From: JAUQQI01 sp042408785
GTDB lineage: Bacteria; Chloroflexota; Dehalococcoidia; JAUQQI01
Assembly (NCBI GenBank): GCA_042408785.1
Contig: JBHOQU010000085.1
Span: 1-42,449, forward strand
DNA: 42,449 nt
Reading direction: 5' to 3'
Shown piece by piece: positions 33,009 through 39,809 of the stretch. The first letter of the stretch is position 1, and the number at the start of each line of letters is the position of its first letter. The position numbers and the translations under genes are program-made. The notes under the pieces are model-generated. The model had not been told where the DNA came from and did no database searches. It saw only the letters and a list, made by a program, of their open reading frames with translations.

Positions 33009-33757
33009 GGCGCGACCCGTCTGGCCGGCAAGAGGTCCGGCCGCACCTGCCTCAAGTAGCGGACAATGACTCCGGTCAGAATTCCCTCCAGCACCCAGCC
33101 GACCGCCCCAAGGGTGTAAACCACCGCGGCGAAGGTGGGAAGGTCCAGGCCCTCGGCTTCGGCCGCCTGGTGGGCCTCCTCGGTGAAGACCTCCAGCCGG
33201 AAGAGCCCCTCTTGAAATGGGTTCTTAAAGGCGATAACAGCCCTGGGGGCCTGCTCGGCCGGGTTGATCTGCGCCACCCCGACCAGCCCCACCATCAGAG
33301 TGGTACTCACGGCCAGGGCCGCCACCGTGGTTAAGAAAGCCTGCCAGAAGGGTCGGTCGCCCAGCAGGCGGCCGAAGGCCCGGAAGAGAACCGAGCCCAG
33401 GACCACCTCCGCCCCGATGACGAGGGTATTGAGGCCAACCACCGTAATGCCCCCGTGGCCGAAGAGGGCCAGAATAAACACCACCAGGAAAGCGGCCAGG
33501 AAGCCGGCCGGCGGGCCCAGCAGGATGCCGGCGAGCACGCTCAGGTTAAAGTGATACGCGATGGGGACTATTTCCAGGGACATGCCCACCATCATCAGGC
33601 CGGCGACCACCCCGAGCCGGGCCACGCGCCCGGTCAACTGGTCGGGGTTCCGACGCAGGTGGCGCAGAACACCCCCAAGGAGGACGATGGTGACGGCCCA
33701 GCCGGCAACCACCAGCCAGAGGGGCAGAATTCCGTCCGGTAAATGGATGTGACTCAC
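33005..33757 (-). CDS. cbiM: CbiM/NikM-type cobalt or nickel ECF substrate-binding protein
   Basis: A 250-aa membrane protein with a GTG start. The N-terminus MSHIHLPDGIL supplies the metal ligands: in CbiM/NikM the amino-terminal H-x-H-x-P-D-G type motif is inserted into the protein to bind Ni2+ or Co2+. PIAYHFNLSVLAGILLGPP and FGHGGITVVGLNTLVIG match the family core. After the usual six helices it has an extra C-terminal segment (FTEEAHQAAEAEGLDLPTF loop and a final helix), which may do the work of a separate CbiN/NikN/NikL partner; none is encoded here. Metal identity cannot be told apart by sequence. Confidence 0.9.
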   Translation of the reverse strand: MSHIHLPDGILPLWLVVAGWAVTIVLLGGVLRHLRRNPDQLTGRVARLGVVAGLMMVGMSLEIVPIAYHFNLSVLAGILLGPPAGFLAAFLVVFILALFGHGGITVVGLNTLVIGAEVVLGSVLFRAFGRLLGDRPFWQAFLTTVAALAVSTTLMVGLVGVAQINPAEQAPRAVIAFKNPFQEGLFRLEVFTEEAHQAAEAEGLDLPTFAAVVYTLGAVGWVLEGILTGVIVRYLRQVRPDLLPARRVAP

Positions 33758-33758
33758 C

Positions 33759-34676
33759 CTAAATTCCCCCCTTTTTCAGAGATTCCACCACCGGGACCAA
33801 ACCGGACGGCAGGTCCACCCTGGCCTGCCAGCCCAGGACCCGGGTGGCCCGGGCGGGGTCCAGGCAGCTGAAGCGGACCTCACCCTTCCTGGGCGGGGCG
33901 AAGGCGGGCGGCCCTTCGAAACCGGTCAGCCGGGCCAGGGTCTGGAAAAGCTCGAGAACTGAGGTCTCCCGACCGGTACCGATGTTGATGACCCCTTGGC
34001 CCCGGTCCAGGGCGAGAAGGTTAGCCGCAACCACGTCCTCAACGTAAACGAAGTCCCGAGTTTGCAGGCCGTCGCCGAAGATGGTGGGACGTTCGCCCCG
34101 AAGAAGACGGCTGGCAAATATGGTGACAACCCCCGCCTCGGTGTGGGGCTTGGCCCGGGGACCGTAAACATTAGCGTAACGCAGGGCGACCCACTCCAGC
34201 CCGGCCAGGCGGCCGTAAAGCTCCAGGTAATCTTCAACGACCCGCTTGGCCAGGCCGTAAGGCGAGAGGGGCCTCGCCGGGGCCGATTCCGGGGTCGGCC
34301 GGAGTTCGGCCTCGCCGTAGACGGCGCAGGAGGAGGCGAAGATAAACCGCCGGACACCCCGGCGAACGGCCAGGCCCAGCAGGGCCAGACTGCCCAGGAT
34401 GTTGGTGCGGGCGTCGGCCACCGGGTCGGCGACGGACCGGGCGACGCTTACCTGGGCGGCATGGTGGTTAATGACGTCGAAGCGGTGGGTTGAGAAGAGG
34501 TCGTCAAGGCGGGGGTCCAGGATGTCGAGCCGGTAAAAGGCGGCCCCAGTCGGAACCCACTGCCGGCGTCCGGTGCTCAGGTTGTCGACGACGACCACCT
34601 CGTGGCCGGACCGGACGTAAGCCTCGGCCACGGCCGACCCGATAAACCCGGCCCCCCCGGTCACCAGGATCCGCAC
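33759..34676 (-). CDS. NAD-dependent NDP-sugar epimerase/dehydratase (GalE-like)
   Basis: A 305-aa extended short-chain dehydrogenase. The start is GTG 34676, immediately before the Rossmann motif RILVTGGAGFIGSAV, with GGGAGGG upstream; the longer frame overlaps fur. Catalytic Ser/Tyr-xxx-Lys are visible as SSCAVYGE and LSPYGLAKRV. RYANVYGPRAKPHTEAGVV and LQTRDFVYVEDVVAANLLAL are typical of UDP-glucose 4-epimerases. It stands between the Fur regulator and the metal transporter, which is unusual company for a sugar epimerase. Its stop is 1 base from the cbiM start. Confidence 0.88.
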   Translation of the reverse strand: MRILVTGGAGFIGSAVAEAYVRSGHEVVVVDNLSTGRRQWVPTGAAFYRLDILDPRLDDLFSTHRFDVINHHAAQVSVARSVADPVADARTNILGSLALLGLAVRRGVRRFIFASSCAVYGEAELRPTPESAPARPLSPYGLAKRVVEDYLELYGRLAGLEWVALRYANVYGPRAKPHTEAGVVTIFASRLLRGERPTIFGDGLQTRDFVYVEDVVAANLLALDRGQGVINIGTGRETSVLELFQTLARLTGFEGPPAFAPPRKGEVRFSCLDPARATRVLGWQARVDLPSGLVPVVESLKKGGI

Positions 34677-34692
34677 CCTAGACGCCCTCCCT

Positions 34693-35106
34693 TCAGGTCC
34701 GACACGCGGCGCAAAGCCCCAGGATTTCGAGCCGGTGGCCGGTGGGGGTGAAGCCGGCCTGGGCCGCCTGGGCGTTGACAGCCGGAAATATATCACAGCC
34801 GGCAACCTCCGCCACCCGGCCGCAGCCGATGCAGATGAGCTGGTGGTGATGGTCCGGAAGGCAGAGGACGTAAACGGGCCGGCCCACCGCGGTCCTCACC
34901 TGCTCGATGATGCCGAGGTTGCTGAAGAGCCTTAGCGTTCGGAAGATGGTAGCCCGGCCGAGACCCGGCGTGAGCTGGGCCAGGGCCTCGTTAGGGGTAA
35001 AGGAGCGGCGACGGGCCACGAACTCCAGGACGCGGCGGCGGGGCCGGGTGAGCCGGTAACCCCCCGCTTCCAGCCGCCTGCGAAGCCCATCGAGCTCGGG
35101 TCCCAT
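34693..35106 (-). CDS. Fur-family metal-dependent transcriptional regulator
   Basis: A 137-aa Fur/Zur/PerR-like protein. The winged helix spans residues about 1-80 (LTRPRRRVLEFVARR; GRATIFRTLRLFSNLGIIEQV). The dimerisation domain has two CxxC pairs, Cys92/95 and Cys132/135, for structural zinc, and a HHH cluster (86-88) plus His124 as regulatory metal ligands. Which metal it senses is not clear; the downstream cbiMQO suggests nickel or cobalt (Nur-like), but Fe or Zn are possible. A perfect 7-1-7 inverted repeat starts 3 bases upstream of its ATG, so it probably represses itself and the downstream genes. Confidence 0.92.
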   Translation of the reverse strand: MGPELDGLRRRLEAGGYRLTRPRRRVLEFVARRRSFTPNEALAQLTPGLGRATIFRTLRLFSNLGIIEQVRTAVGRPVYVLCLPDHHHQLICIGCGRVAEVAGCDIFPAVNAQAAQAGFTPTGHRLEILGLCAACRT

Positions 35107-35109
35107 TTG

Positions 35110-35124
35110 TGATACTCAGTATCA
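35110..35124. promoter_or_regulatory. 7-1-7 Fur-family operator
   Basis: TGATACTCAGTATCA is a perfect 7-1-7 inverted repeat, the same layout as Fur, Zur and PerR boxes (compare TGATAATnATTATCA). It directly follows the -10 of the fur promoter and covers the predicted transcript start. Confidence 0.82.
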
Positions 35125-35153
35125 ATAATACCGTTTCGGACGCCGCCCGTCAA
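35125..35153 (-). promoter_or_regulatory. Promoter of the fur-epimerase-cbiMQO unit
   Basis: Minus strand TTGACG (35153-35148), 17-bp spacer, TATTAT (35130-35125). The start would be near 35118, inside the operator, leaving about 12 nt of leader without a Shine-Dalgarno before ATG 35106. Confidence 0.8.
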
Positions 35154-35284
35154 TCCGACTGCCCTTAGCGCAGGGGTTTGCATTCCTGCCGCCACGACAA
35201 CGGCCTGGCTGTGTTAGGGCCGGGGGTGTGGTCCTGGCGGAATACTACTTTTGGCATTGGGGCGTGAAACTCGGCCCATGGTAG

Positions 35285-35304
35285 GGGCGCACGGCCGTGC
35301 GCCC
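35285..35304. repeat. Perfect 20-bp palindrome in intergenic region
   Basis: GGGCGCACGGCCGTGCGCCC, flanked on the left by GTAG. It could form a hairpin in RNA from either strand. It lies in the otherwise empty stretch 35154-35371 between the fur promoter and the dehydrogenase promoter, where I see no gene. The type of sequence resembles dispersed REP-like palindromes, but only one copy is in the window. Confidence 0.6.
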
Positions 35305-35371
35305 GAAACTGGCCACTGATTGCCGGCAGTTCGGCGGGTAACTGGAAGGCTCCGCCCGGGGAGGTGCGCCC

Positions 35372-35400
35372 TTGCCTTTCGCCGCCCGAAATACTATGAT
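35372..35400 (+). promoter_or_regulatory. Promoter of the 2-oxoacid dehydrogenase operon
   Basis: TTGCCT (35372-35377), 17-bp spacer, TATGAT (35395-35400). Start expected near 35407, nearly 200 nt before ATG 35605. Confidence 0.7.
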
Positions 35401-35406
35401 AGAAGG

Positions 35407-35604
35407 GATGCCGGCACTGGGAGGACTTCCGACGATTCACCGTGCTGGTGGCCGGGCACAAGGGGGTGCCGGGTGGAGCCTTGCCGCAGGCGGCACCTTC
35501 GGGCCGGCGATTATTATCGGCACCATTATTAGCCCCGCGGCGCGGGGTTGCGGCCCTCAAACCCTCAGGGGTTTGGGGGCCAAAATATTTTCGGGAGGTG
35601 CGCA
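35407..35604 (+). promoter_or_regulatory. Long structured 5' leader (candidate regulatory RNA)
   Basis: The roughly 200-nt leader contains consecutive inverted repeats: 35410-35417 with 35442-35449; a two-part stem 35465-35470/35492-35497 with inner GCCT/AGGC (35478-35491); CCCCGC-GGC-GCGGGG (35533-35547); and a 13-bp stem with a 4-nt loop (35552-35581). Then come AAAATATTTT and GGGAGG before the ATG. It carries no small reading frame that I trust, and fits none of the common riboswitch cores I know (TPP, glycine, T-box). It could control the dehydrogenase genes by attenuation or by masking the ribosome site. Confidence 0.5.
35552..35591 (+). terminator. Possible attenuator hairpin before the E1alpha gene
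   Basis: GGCCCTCAAACCC and GGGTTTGGGGGCC pair over 13 bp (one G-T) with loop TCAG, followed by AAAATATTTT. The T-rich tail is broken by A, so it may be a weak or conditional terminator, or simply a hairpin near the ribosome site 35593-35598. Confidence 0.4.
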
Positions 35605-36633
35605 ATGCTGAAGGACCAAACTTTAACTGAGGTCTACACCCCTCCGGGGCGTCACCGGGAAGTCGGGCTGAGCGACGAACAGGTCGTCGAGATGTACAAA
35701 AAGATGGTCCTGGCCAGGGCCATCGACGAGCGGGTCTGGACCCTCGGCCGAATGGGCAAGGTCCATTTCGTCTTGACCAGCGCCGGCCACGAGGCGGCGC
35801 AGGTCGGGGCTGCCTTTGCCCTCAGGCCCGGCTACGATTGGATTCTCCCCTACTACCGCGACCTGGCCCTGGTGCTCACCCTGGGCCTCACCCCCTACGA
35901 GATCATGGCCAACTTCCTGGGCCGGCGGGACGACCCATGCTCCCGGGGCCGCCAGATGCCCGTTCACTGGTCGGCCAGGCGGCTTAACATCGTTTCGGGG
36001 TCCAGCCCGGTGGGAACCCAGGTGCCCCACGCCGCCGGTGTCGCCCTCGCCTGCAGGCTGCGGCGGGAGGATCGGGTCACCTTCGTCTCCTTCGGCGAGG
36101 GTGCCACCAGTACCGGCGACTGGCACGAGGGCATGAACTTTGCGGGCATCCACCAGCTCCCCGTCATCTTTTTCTGCGAGAACAACGGCTACGCCATCTC
36201 CGTCCCCTACCGTAAACAGGTGGCCTGCGACAACGTGGCCGACCGCGCCCCCGCTTACCGGATGCCCGGGGTGGTGGTGGACGGAATGGACCCCATCGCC
36301 ACCTACGCGGCCGTCAAGGCCGCCGTCGAGCGGGCCCGAAGCGGCGGGGGGCCGACCCTCATCGAGGCCAAGTGCTACCGCTTCACCCCCCATTCCAGCG
36401 CCGATGACGACCGCACCTACCGGAGCCGGGAGGAGGTGGAGGCCTGGCGCCGGCGGGACCCCATCGTCCTTTTTAAGAACTATCTGATGGCCTCGGGCCT
36501 GCTGGACGAGGAGCTTGACCGGCAGATTCATGCTCAGGCCCTGGCCGAGGTGAACGAGGCCACCGACCGGGCTGAGGCCTGTCCGTACCCGGACATCTCG
36601 GAGCTTTACACCCACGTCTACGCCGGAAGCTAG
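35605..36633 (+). CDS. 2-oxoacid dehydrogenase E1 alpha subunit (branched-chain or pyruvate type)
   Basis: A 342-aa thiamine-diphosphate enzyme subunit. ATG 35605 is set by GGGAGG; the frame upstream belongs to the leader. The ThDP/Mg site reads FGEGATSTGDWHEGMNFAG and ends in FFCENNGYAIS (residues about 163-197): GEG instead of the common GDG, as in branched-chain 2-oxoacid dehydrogenases such as human BCKDHA. HSSADDDRTYRSREEVEAW is the phosphorylation-loop-like region. With E1beta it decarboxylates a 2-oxoacid and transfers the acyl group to the E2 lipoyl arm. A pyruvate role cannot be excluded. Confidence 0.92.
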   Translation: MLKDQTLTEVYTPPGRHREVGLSDEQVVEMYKKMVLARAIDERVWTLGRMGKVHFVLTSAGHEAAQVGAAFALRPGYDWILPYYRDLALVLTLGLTPYEIMANFLGRRDDPCSRGRQMPVHWSARRLNIVSGSSPVGTQVPHAAGVALACRLRREDRVTFVSFGEGATSTGDWHEGMNFAGIHQLPVIFFCENNGYAISVPYRKQVACDNVADRAPAYRMPGVVVDGMDPIATYAAVKAAVERARSGGGPTLIEAKCYRFTPHSSADDDRTYRSREEVEAWRRRDPIVLFKNYLMASGLLDEELDRQIHAQALAEVNEATDRAEACPYPDISELYTHVYAGS

Positions 36634-36642
36634 GAGGAAGCC

Positions 36643-37626
36643 ATGGCCGTCAAGACCCTCATCGAGGCGATCCGCGACGCCCTTTCCGAGGAGATGCGGC
36701 GGGACCCCACCGTGATCGTGCTGGGCGAAGACGTCGGCTACCGGGGCGGGGTCTTCCGGGCCACCGAGGGCCTGATTCAAGAGTTCGGCGAGGAGCGGGT
36801 GATCGATACCCCCCTGGCCGAGTCCTCTATCGTCGGCGTCGCCATCGGGGCGGCCATAAACGGGTTCCGGCCCGTTGCTGAAATCCAGTTCGCCGACTTC
36901 ATCGCCCCGGCCATCGACCAGATTGCCAACGAGGCCGCCCGCCTTCGCTACCGCTCGGCGGGGGAATGGTGGTGCCCCCTGGTCATTCGGGCGCCCTTCG
37001 GGGGTGGGATCCACGGGGGCCTCTACCATTCCCAGTCGGTGGAGGCCTATTTTACCCACGTTCCGGGCCTGAAAGTCGTCGTCCCCAGCAACCCCTACGA
37101 CGCCAAGGGCCTCCTTAAGGCCGCCATCCGCGACGACGACCCGGTCCTTTACTTCGAGCACAAAAAGGCCTACCGCCTGGTAAAAGGCGAAGTTCCCGAT
37201 GGCGACTACATTGTCCCCATCGGCCCGGCCAAAGTCGCCCGGCCGGGCCGGGACCTGACGGTTATCGCCTACGGCCTGATGACCACCTACGCCCTGGAGG
37301 CGGCCGAGCGGGCCGCGGCCGAGGGCATCGACGTGGAGGTGGTGGACCTGCTGACCCTTTACCCCCCGGATAAAAAGACCATTTTGGAGTCAGTCAAGAA
37401 GACGAGCCGGGCGCTGGTTGTTTACGAGGACAACCTCACCGGGGGGTTCGGAGCGGAGGTTGCGGCCATAATCGCCGAGGAGGCTTTCCCGTACCTGGAC
37501 GCCCCGGTGATGCGGCTGGCCGGACCAGATGTGCCGGCCGTGCCCTACGCCGCCCCCCTGGAGGAGGCGTTCATGGTTAATCCGGAGAAGATTCTGGCCA
37601 AGATTCGGCAATTGGCGGCTTACTGA
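36643..37626 (+). CDS. 2-oxoacid dehydrogenase E1 beta subunit
   Basis: A 327-aa transketolase-like beta subunit. VLGEDVGYRGGVFRATEGL (residues 27-45), RVIDTPLAESSIVGVAIGAA (53-72) with the catalytic Glu, and HSQSVEAYFTHVPGLKVV carry the family pattern. YFEHKKAYRLVKGEVPDGDY near residue 168 is close to the beta subunit of Bacillus-type branched-chain oxoacid dehydrogenases, which is my main ground for preferring branched-chain substrates. It begins 9 nt after the E1alpha stop with AGGAGGAA. Confidence 0.94.
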   Translation: MAVKTLIEAIRDALSEEMRRDPTVIVLGEDVGYRGGVFRATEGLIQEFGEERVIDTPLAESSIVGVAIGAAINGFRPVAEIQFADFIAPAIDQIANEAARLRYRSAGEWWCPLVIRAPFGGGIHGGLYHSQSVEAYFTHVPGLKVVVPSNPYDAKGLLKAAIRDDDPVLYFEHKKAYRLVKGEVPDGDYIVPIGPAKVARPGRDLTVIAYGLMTTYALEAAERAAAEGIDVEVVDLLTLYPPDKKTILESVKKTSRALVVYEDNLTGGFGAEVAAIIAEEAFPYLDAPVMRLAGPDVPAVPYAAPLEEAFMVNPEKILAKIRQLAAY

Positions 37627-37637
37627 GGAGGGCGGGG

Positions 37638-38837
37638 ATGACGGTCAAGGTCGTGATGCCCCAGCTAGGGGAGAGCGTAGCTGAAGGGACCATCGTCCGG
37701 TGGATCAAAAAAGTTGGGGAGCGGGTGGAGAAGTACGAACCCCTCCTGGAAGTGATGACCGATAAGGTGAACGCCGAGGTGCCCGCCCCGGCGGCCGGAA
37801 TCCTGCAAGAGATCCTGGTGCCCGAGGGCGAGACCGTACCCGTCGGCCGGGAGCTGGCGGTGATCGCCGAAGCTGAGGCTGAAGTTGAGGCAGCGGCCCC
37901 CGCTCCGGTCGGCCAGGGCGCGGCCCAGGCGGAGGTAACCGAAGCCGGGGAGGGGCTTCGCCAGCGCCACTCGCCCATCGTCCGGCGGCTGGCGCAGGAG
38001 TACGGCATCGACCTCTCCCAGGTGCCGGGCACGGGTCTGGGCGGCCGGGTGACCAAGGAGGATGTTCTCCGGTACGTGGCGCAGCGGGAACGGGCGGCCG
38101 CGGTCGGAGAGGCGCCCGCGCCGCCCCGCCCGGAGGCCCCGGAAGAGGAGGCCATCCCCGTTTCCCCCATGCGGCGGCAGATCGCCCAGCACATGGTCCG
38201 CTCGTACCAGACCATCCCCCACGCCTGGCTGGCCATGGAGGCCGACGTCACCAAGCTGGTACGCTTCCGGGAGGCCATCAAGGCCGAGTTCCGGCGGCGG
38301 GAGGGGGTGGACCTGACCTATTTGCCCTTCGTCTTCAAGGCGACGGTGGAGGCCCTCAAAGAATTTCCCATTCTTAATGCCGTCTGGGCCGAGGACAAGA
38401 TAATCCTGAAAAAGCGCATCAACGTCGGCATCGCCGTGGCCCTGGAAGACGGCCTCATCGTGCCGGTCATAAAAGACGCCGACCAGAAGAGCATTGCCGG
38501 CCTTGCCCGGGCCATCGCCGACCTGACGGAGCGGGCCCGGGCCGGTCGCTTAACCCTGGAGGACGTGCAGGGCGGGACCTTCACCGTGAACAACACCGGC
38601 GCCCTCGGCTCGGTCATCAGCCGGCCCATCATCAACGAGCCGCAGGTGGCCATCCTCACCAGCGAGGCCATCGTCCGGCGGCCGGTGGTCGTCGACGACG
38701 CCATCGCCATCCGGTCGATGATGTTCTTGTGCCTCTCCTTCGACCACCGGGTCATCGACGGCCTCACGGCATCCCGGTTCCTGCAGGCCGTTAAGCGCCG
38801 CCTCGAGGCGATAGACGAGAACATGTCGGTTTACTGA
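37638..38837 (+). CDS. 2-oxoacid dehydrogenase E2, dihydrolipoamide acyltransferase
   Basis: A 399-aa E2 component with one N-terminal lipoyl domain (residues 1-80, lipoyl-lysine Lys43 in MTDKVNAEV), an Ala/Pro/Glu-rich linker, an E1/E3-binding domain (SPIVRRLAQEYGIDLSQVPG, about 114-148), a second linker and a C-terminal CoA-acyltransferase domain with the catalytic motif DHRVIDG near the end. It transfers the acyl group from lipoyl to CoA and forms the core of the complex. Length and single lipoyl domain are usual for branched-chain E2. No E3 (dihydrolipoyl dehydrogenase) gene is nearby. Confidence 0.95.
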   Translation: MTVKVVMPQLGESVAEGTIVRWIKKVGERVEKYEPLLEVMTDKVNAEVPAPAAGILQEILVPEGETVPVGRELAVIAEAEAEVEAAAPAPVGQGAAQAEVTEAGEGLRQRHSPIVRRLAQEYGIDLSQVPGTGLGGRVTKEDVLRYVAQRERAAAVGEAPAPPRPEAPEEEAIPVSPMRRQIAQHMVRSYQTIPHAWLAMEADVTKLVRFREAIKAEFRRREGVDLTYLPFVFKATVEALKEFPILNAVWAEDKIILKKRINVGIAVALEDGLIVPVIKDADQKSIAGLARAIADLTERARAGRLTLEDVQGGTFTVNNTGALGSVISRPIINEPQVAILTSEAIVRRPVVVDDAIAIRSMMFLCLSFDHRVIDGLTASRFLQAVKRRLEAIDENMSVY

Positions 38838-38843
38838 GGCCGC

Positions 38844-38873
38844 CCGACAGGGCCGGGCCCGGTGTGGGATAAT
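38844..38873 (+). promoter_or_regulatory. Possible internal promoter for lipA-lipB
   Basis: CCGACA (38844-38849), 18-bp spacer, GATAAT (38868-38873) just after the E2 stop. Match is moderate; a start near 38880 would leave a leader with GGAGGG before ATG 38907. Confidence 0.4.
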
Positions 38874-38906
38874 TGGATCGAGTCGAACCGGAGGGAAGAC
38901 CCAGTT

Positions 38907-39809
38907 ATGGACCCCGCAGCCGAACTTGCCACCGAACGCCGGCCGGAATGGCTTAAGATCCGGCTTCACACCGGCCCCAACTACCGGGAAATCAAGAGCC
39001 TGGTTCGGGGCCTCAACCTACACACCGTGTGCGAGGAGGCCCACTGCCCCAACATCTACGAGTGCTGGGAGCACCGCACCGCCACCTACATGATTTTGGG
39101 GAGCATCTGCACCTGGCGGTGCGCCTACTGTGCCGTTCAGACCGGCAAGCCTATGCCCGTGGATTGGGCCGAGCCTTTCCGGGTGGCCAAGGCCGTAAAG
39201 GTGATGGGCCTAAAGCATGCGGTGGTGACCTCGGTGAGCCGCAATGACCTGCCCGACGGCGGCGCCGAGGTGTTCGCCCGGACAATTCGAGCCATCCGGG
39301 CCTTAAACCCGGACTGCACCGTCGAGGTCCTCATCCCCGACTTCCGCGGCTCCGAGGCCGCCCTCCAGACCGTTCTGGAGGCCCGCCCCGATATTCTTAA
39401 CCACAATATCGAGACCGTTCGCCGGCTCCACCGCAAGGTCCGGCCGGCCGGCCGCTACTGGCGCTCCATCGAACTGCTCCGCCGCTCGAAGGAGATGGCC
39501 CCGGATATTCCCACCAAGTCGGGCATCATCGTTGGGATGGGCGAGACCAAAGAGGAGGTCCTGGAGACGATGGCCGACCTGCGGGCGGCCAATGTGGACC
39601 TCCTTACCATCGGCCAGTACCTTAGGCCCTCCAAGAACCACTGGCCGGTGGTGAAATACTACACCCCGCAGGAGTTCGAGGAGCTCAAGGCGGAGGGCCT
39701 TAGGATGGGCTTTGCCCACGTCGAGTCGGGGCCGCTGGTCCGGAGCTCGTACCACGCCTGGGAGCAGGTCGACGAGATGCGGCGGCGGGCTTCCACCGCC
39801 AATGGCTGA
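38907..39809 (+). CDS. lipA: Lipoyl synthase (radical SAM)
   Basis: A 300-aa radical SAM enzyme that inserts two sulfurs into octanoyl groups on lipoyl domains. ATG 38907 (GGAGGG upstream) is preferred over 38862. The auxiliary cluster motif CEEAHCPNIYEC (Cys42, Cys47, Cys53) and the radical SAM motif CTWRCAYC (Cys68, Cys72, Cys75) are complete, as is the Ser-containing RSSYHA end that ligates the auxiliary cluster. Directly follows E2 and overlaps lipB by 8 bases, so the lipoyl cofactor is made alongside the apo-enzyme that needs it. Confidence 0.96.
   Translation: MDPAAELATERRPEWLKIRLHTGPNYREIKSLVRGLNLHTVCEEAHCPNIYECWEHRTATYMILGSICTWRCAYCAVQTGKPMPVDWAEPFRVAKAVKVMGLKHAVVTSVSRNDLPDGGAEVFARTIRAIRALNPDCTVEVLIPDFRGSEAALQTVLEARPDILNHNIETVRRLHRKVRPAGRYWRSIELLRRSKEMAPDIPTKSGIIVGMGETKEEVLETMADLRAANVDLLTIGQYLRPSKNHWPVVKYYTPQEFEELKAEGLRMGFAHVESGPLVRSSYHAWEQVDEMRRRASTANG

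Noticed and set aside
35461..35500. GGGTGGAGCC... as a T-box antiterminator
   Set aside because: It resembles the AGGGTGGNACCGCG core only loosely, no specifier-loop stem-I or terminator partner is evident, and the downstream genes are not amino acid or tRNA charging genes.
35407..35604. TPP riboswitch before the thiamine-diphosphate-dependent E1 genes
   Set aside because: The conserved CTGAGA and the ACCTGA-rich thiamine core are absent.
35623..37161. A 512-codon open frame antisense to E1alpha/E1beta
   Set aside because: GC-rich coding sequence keeps antisense frames open by codon bias; the translation has no recognisable domain, while the sense genes are certain.
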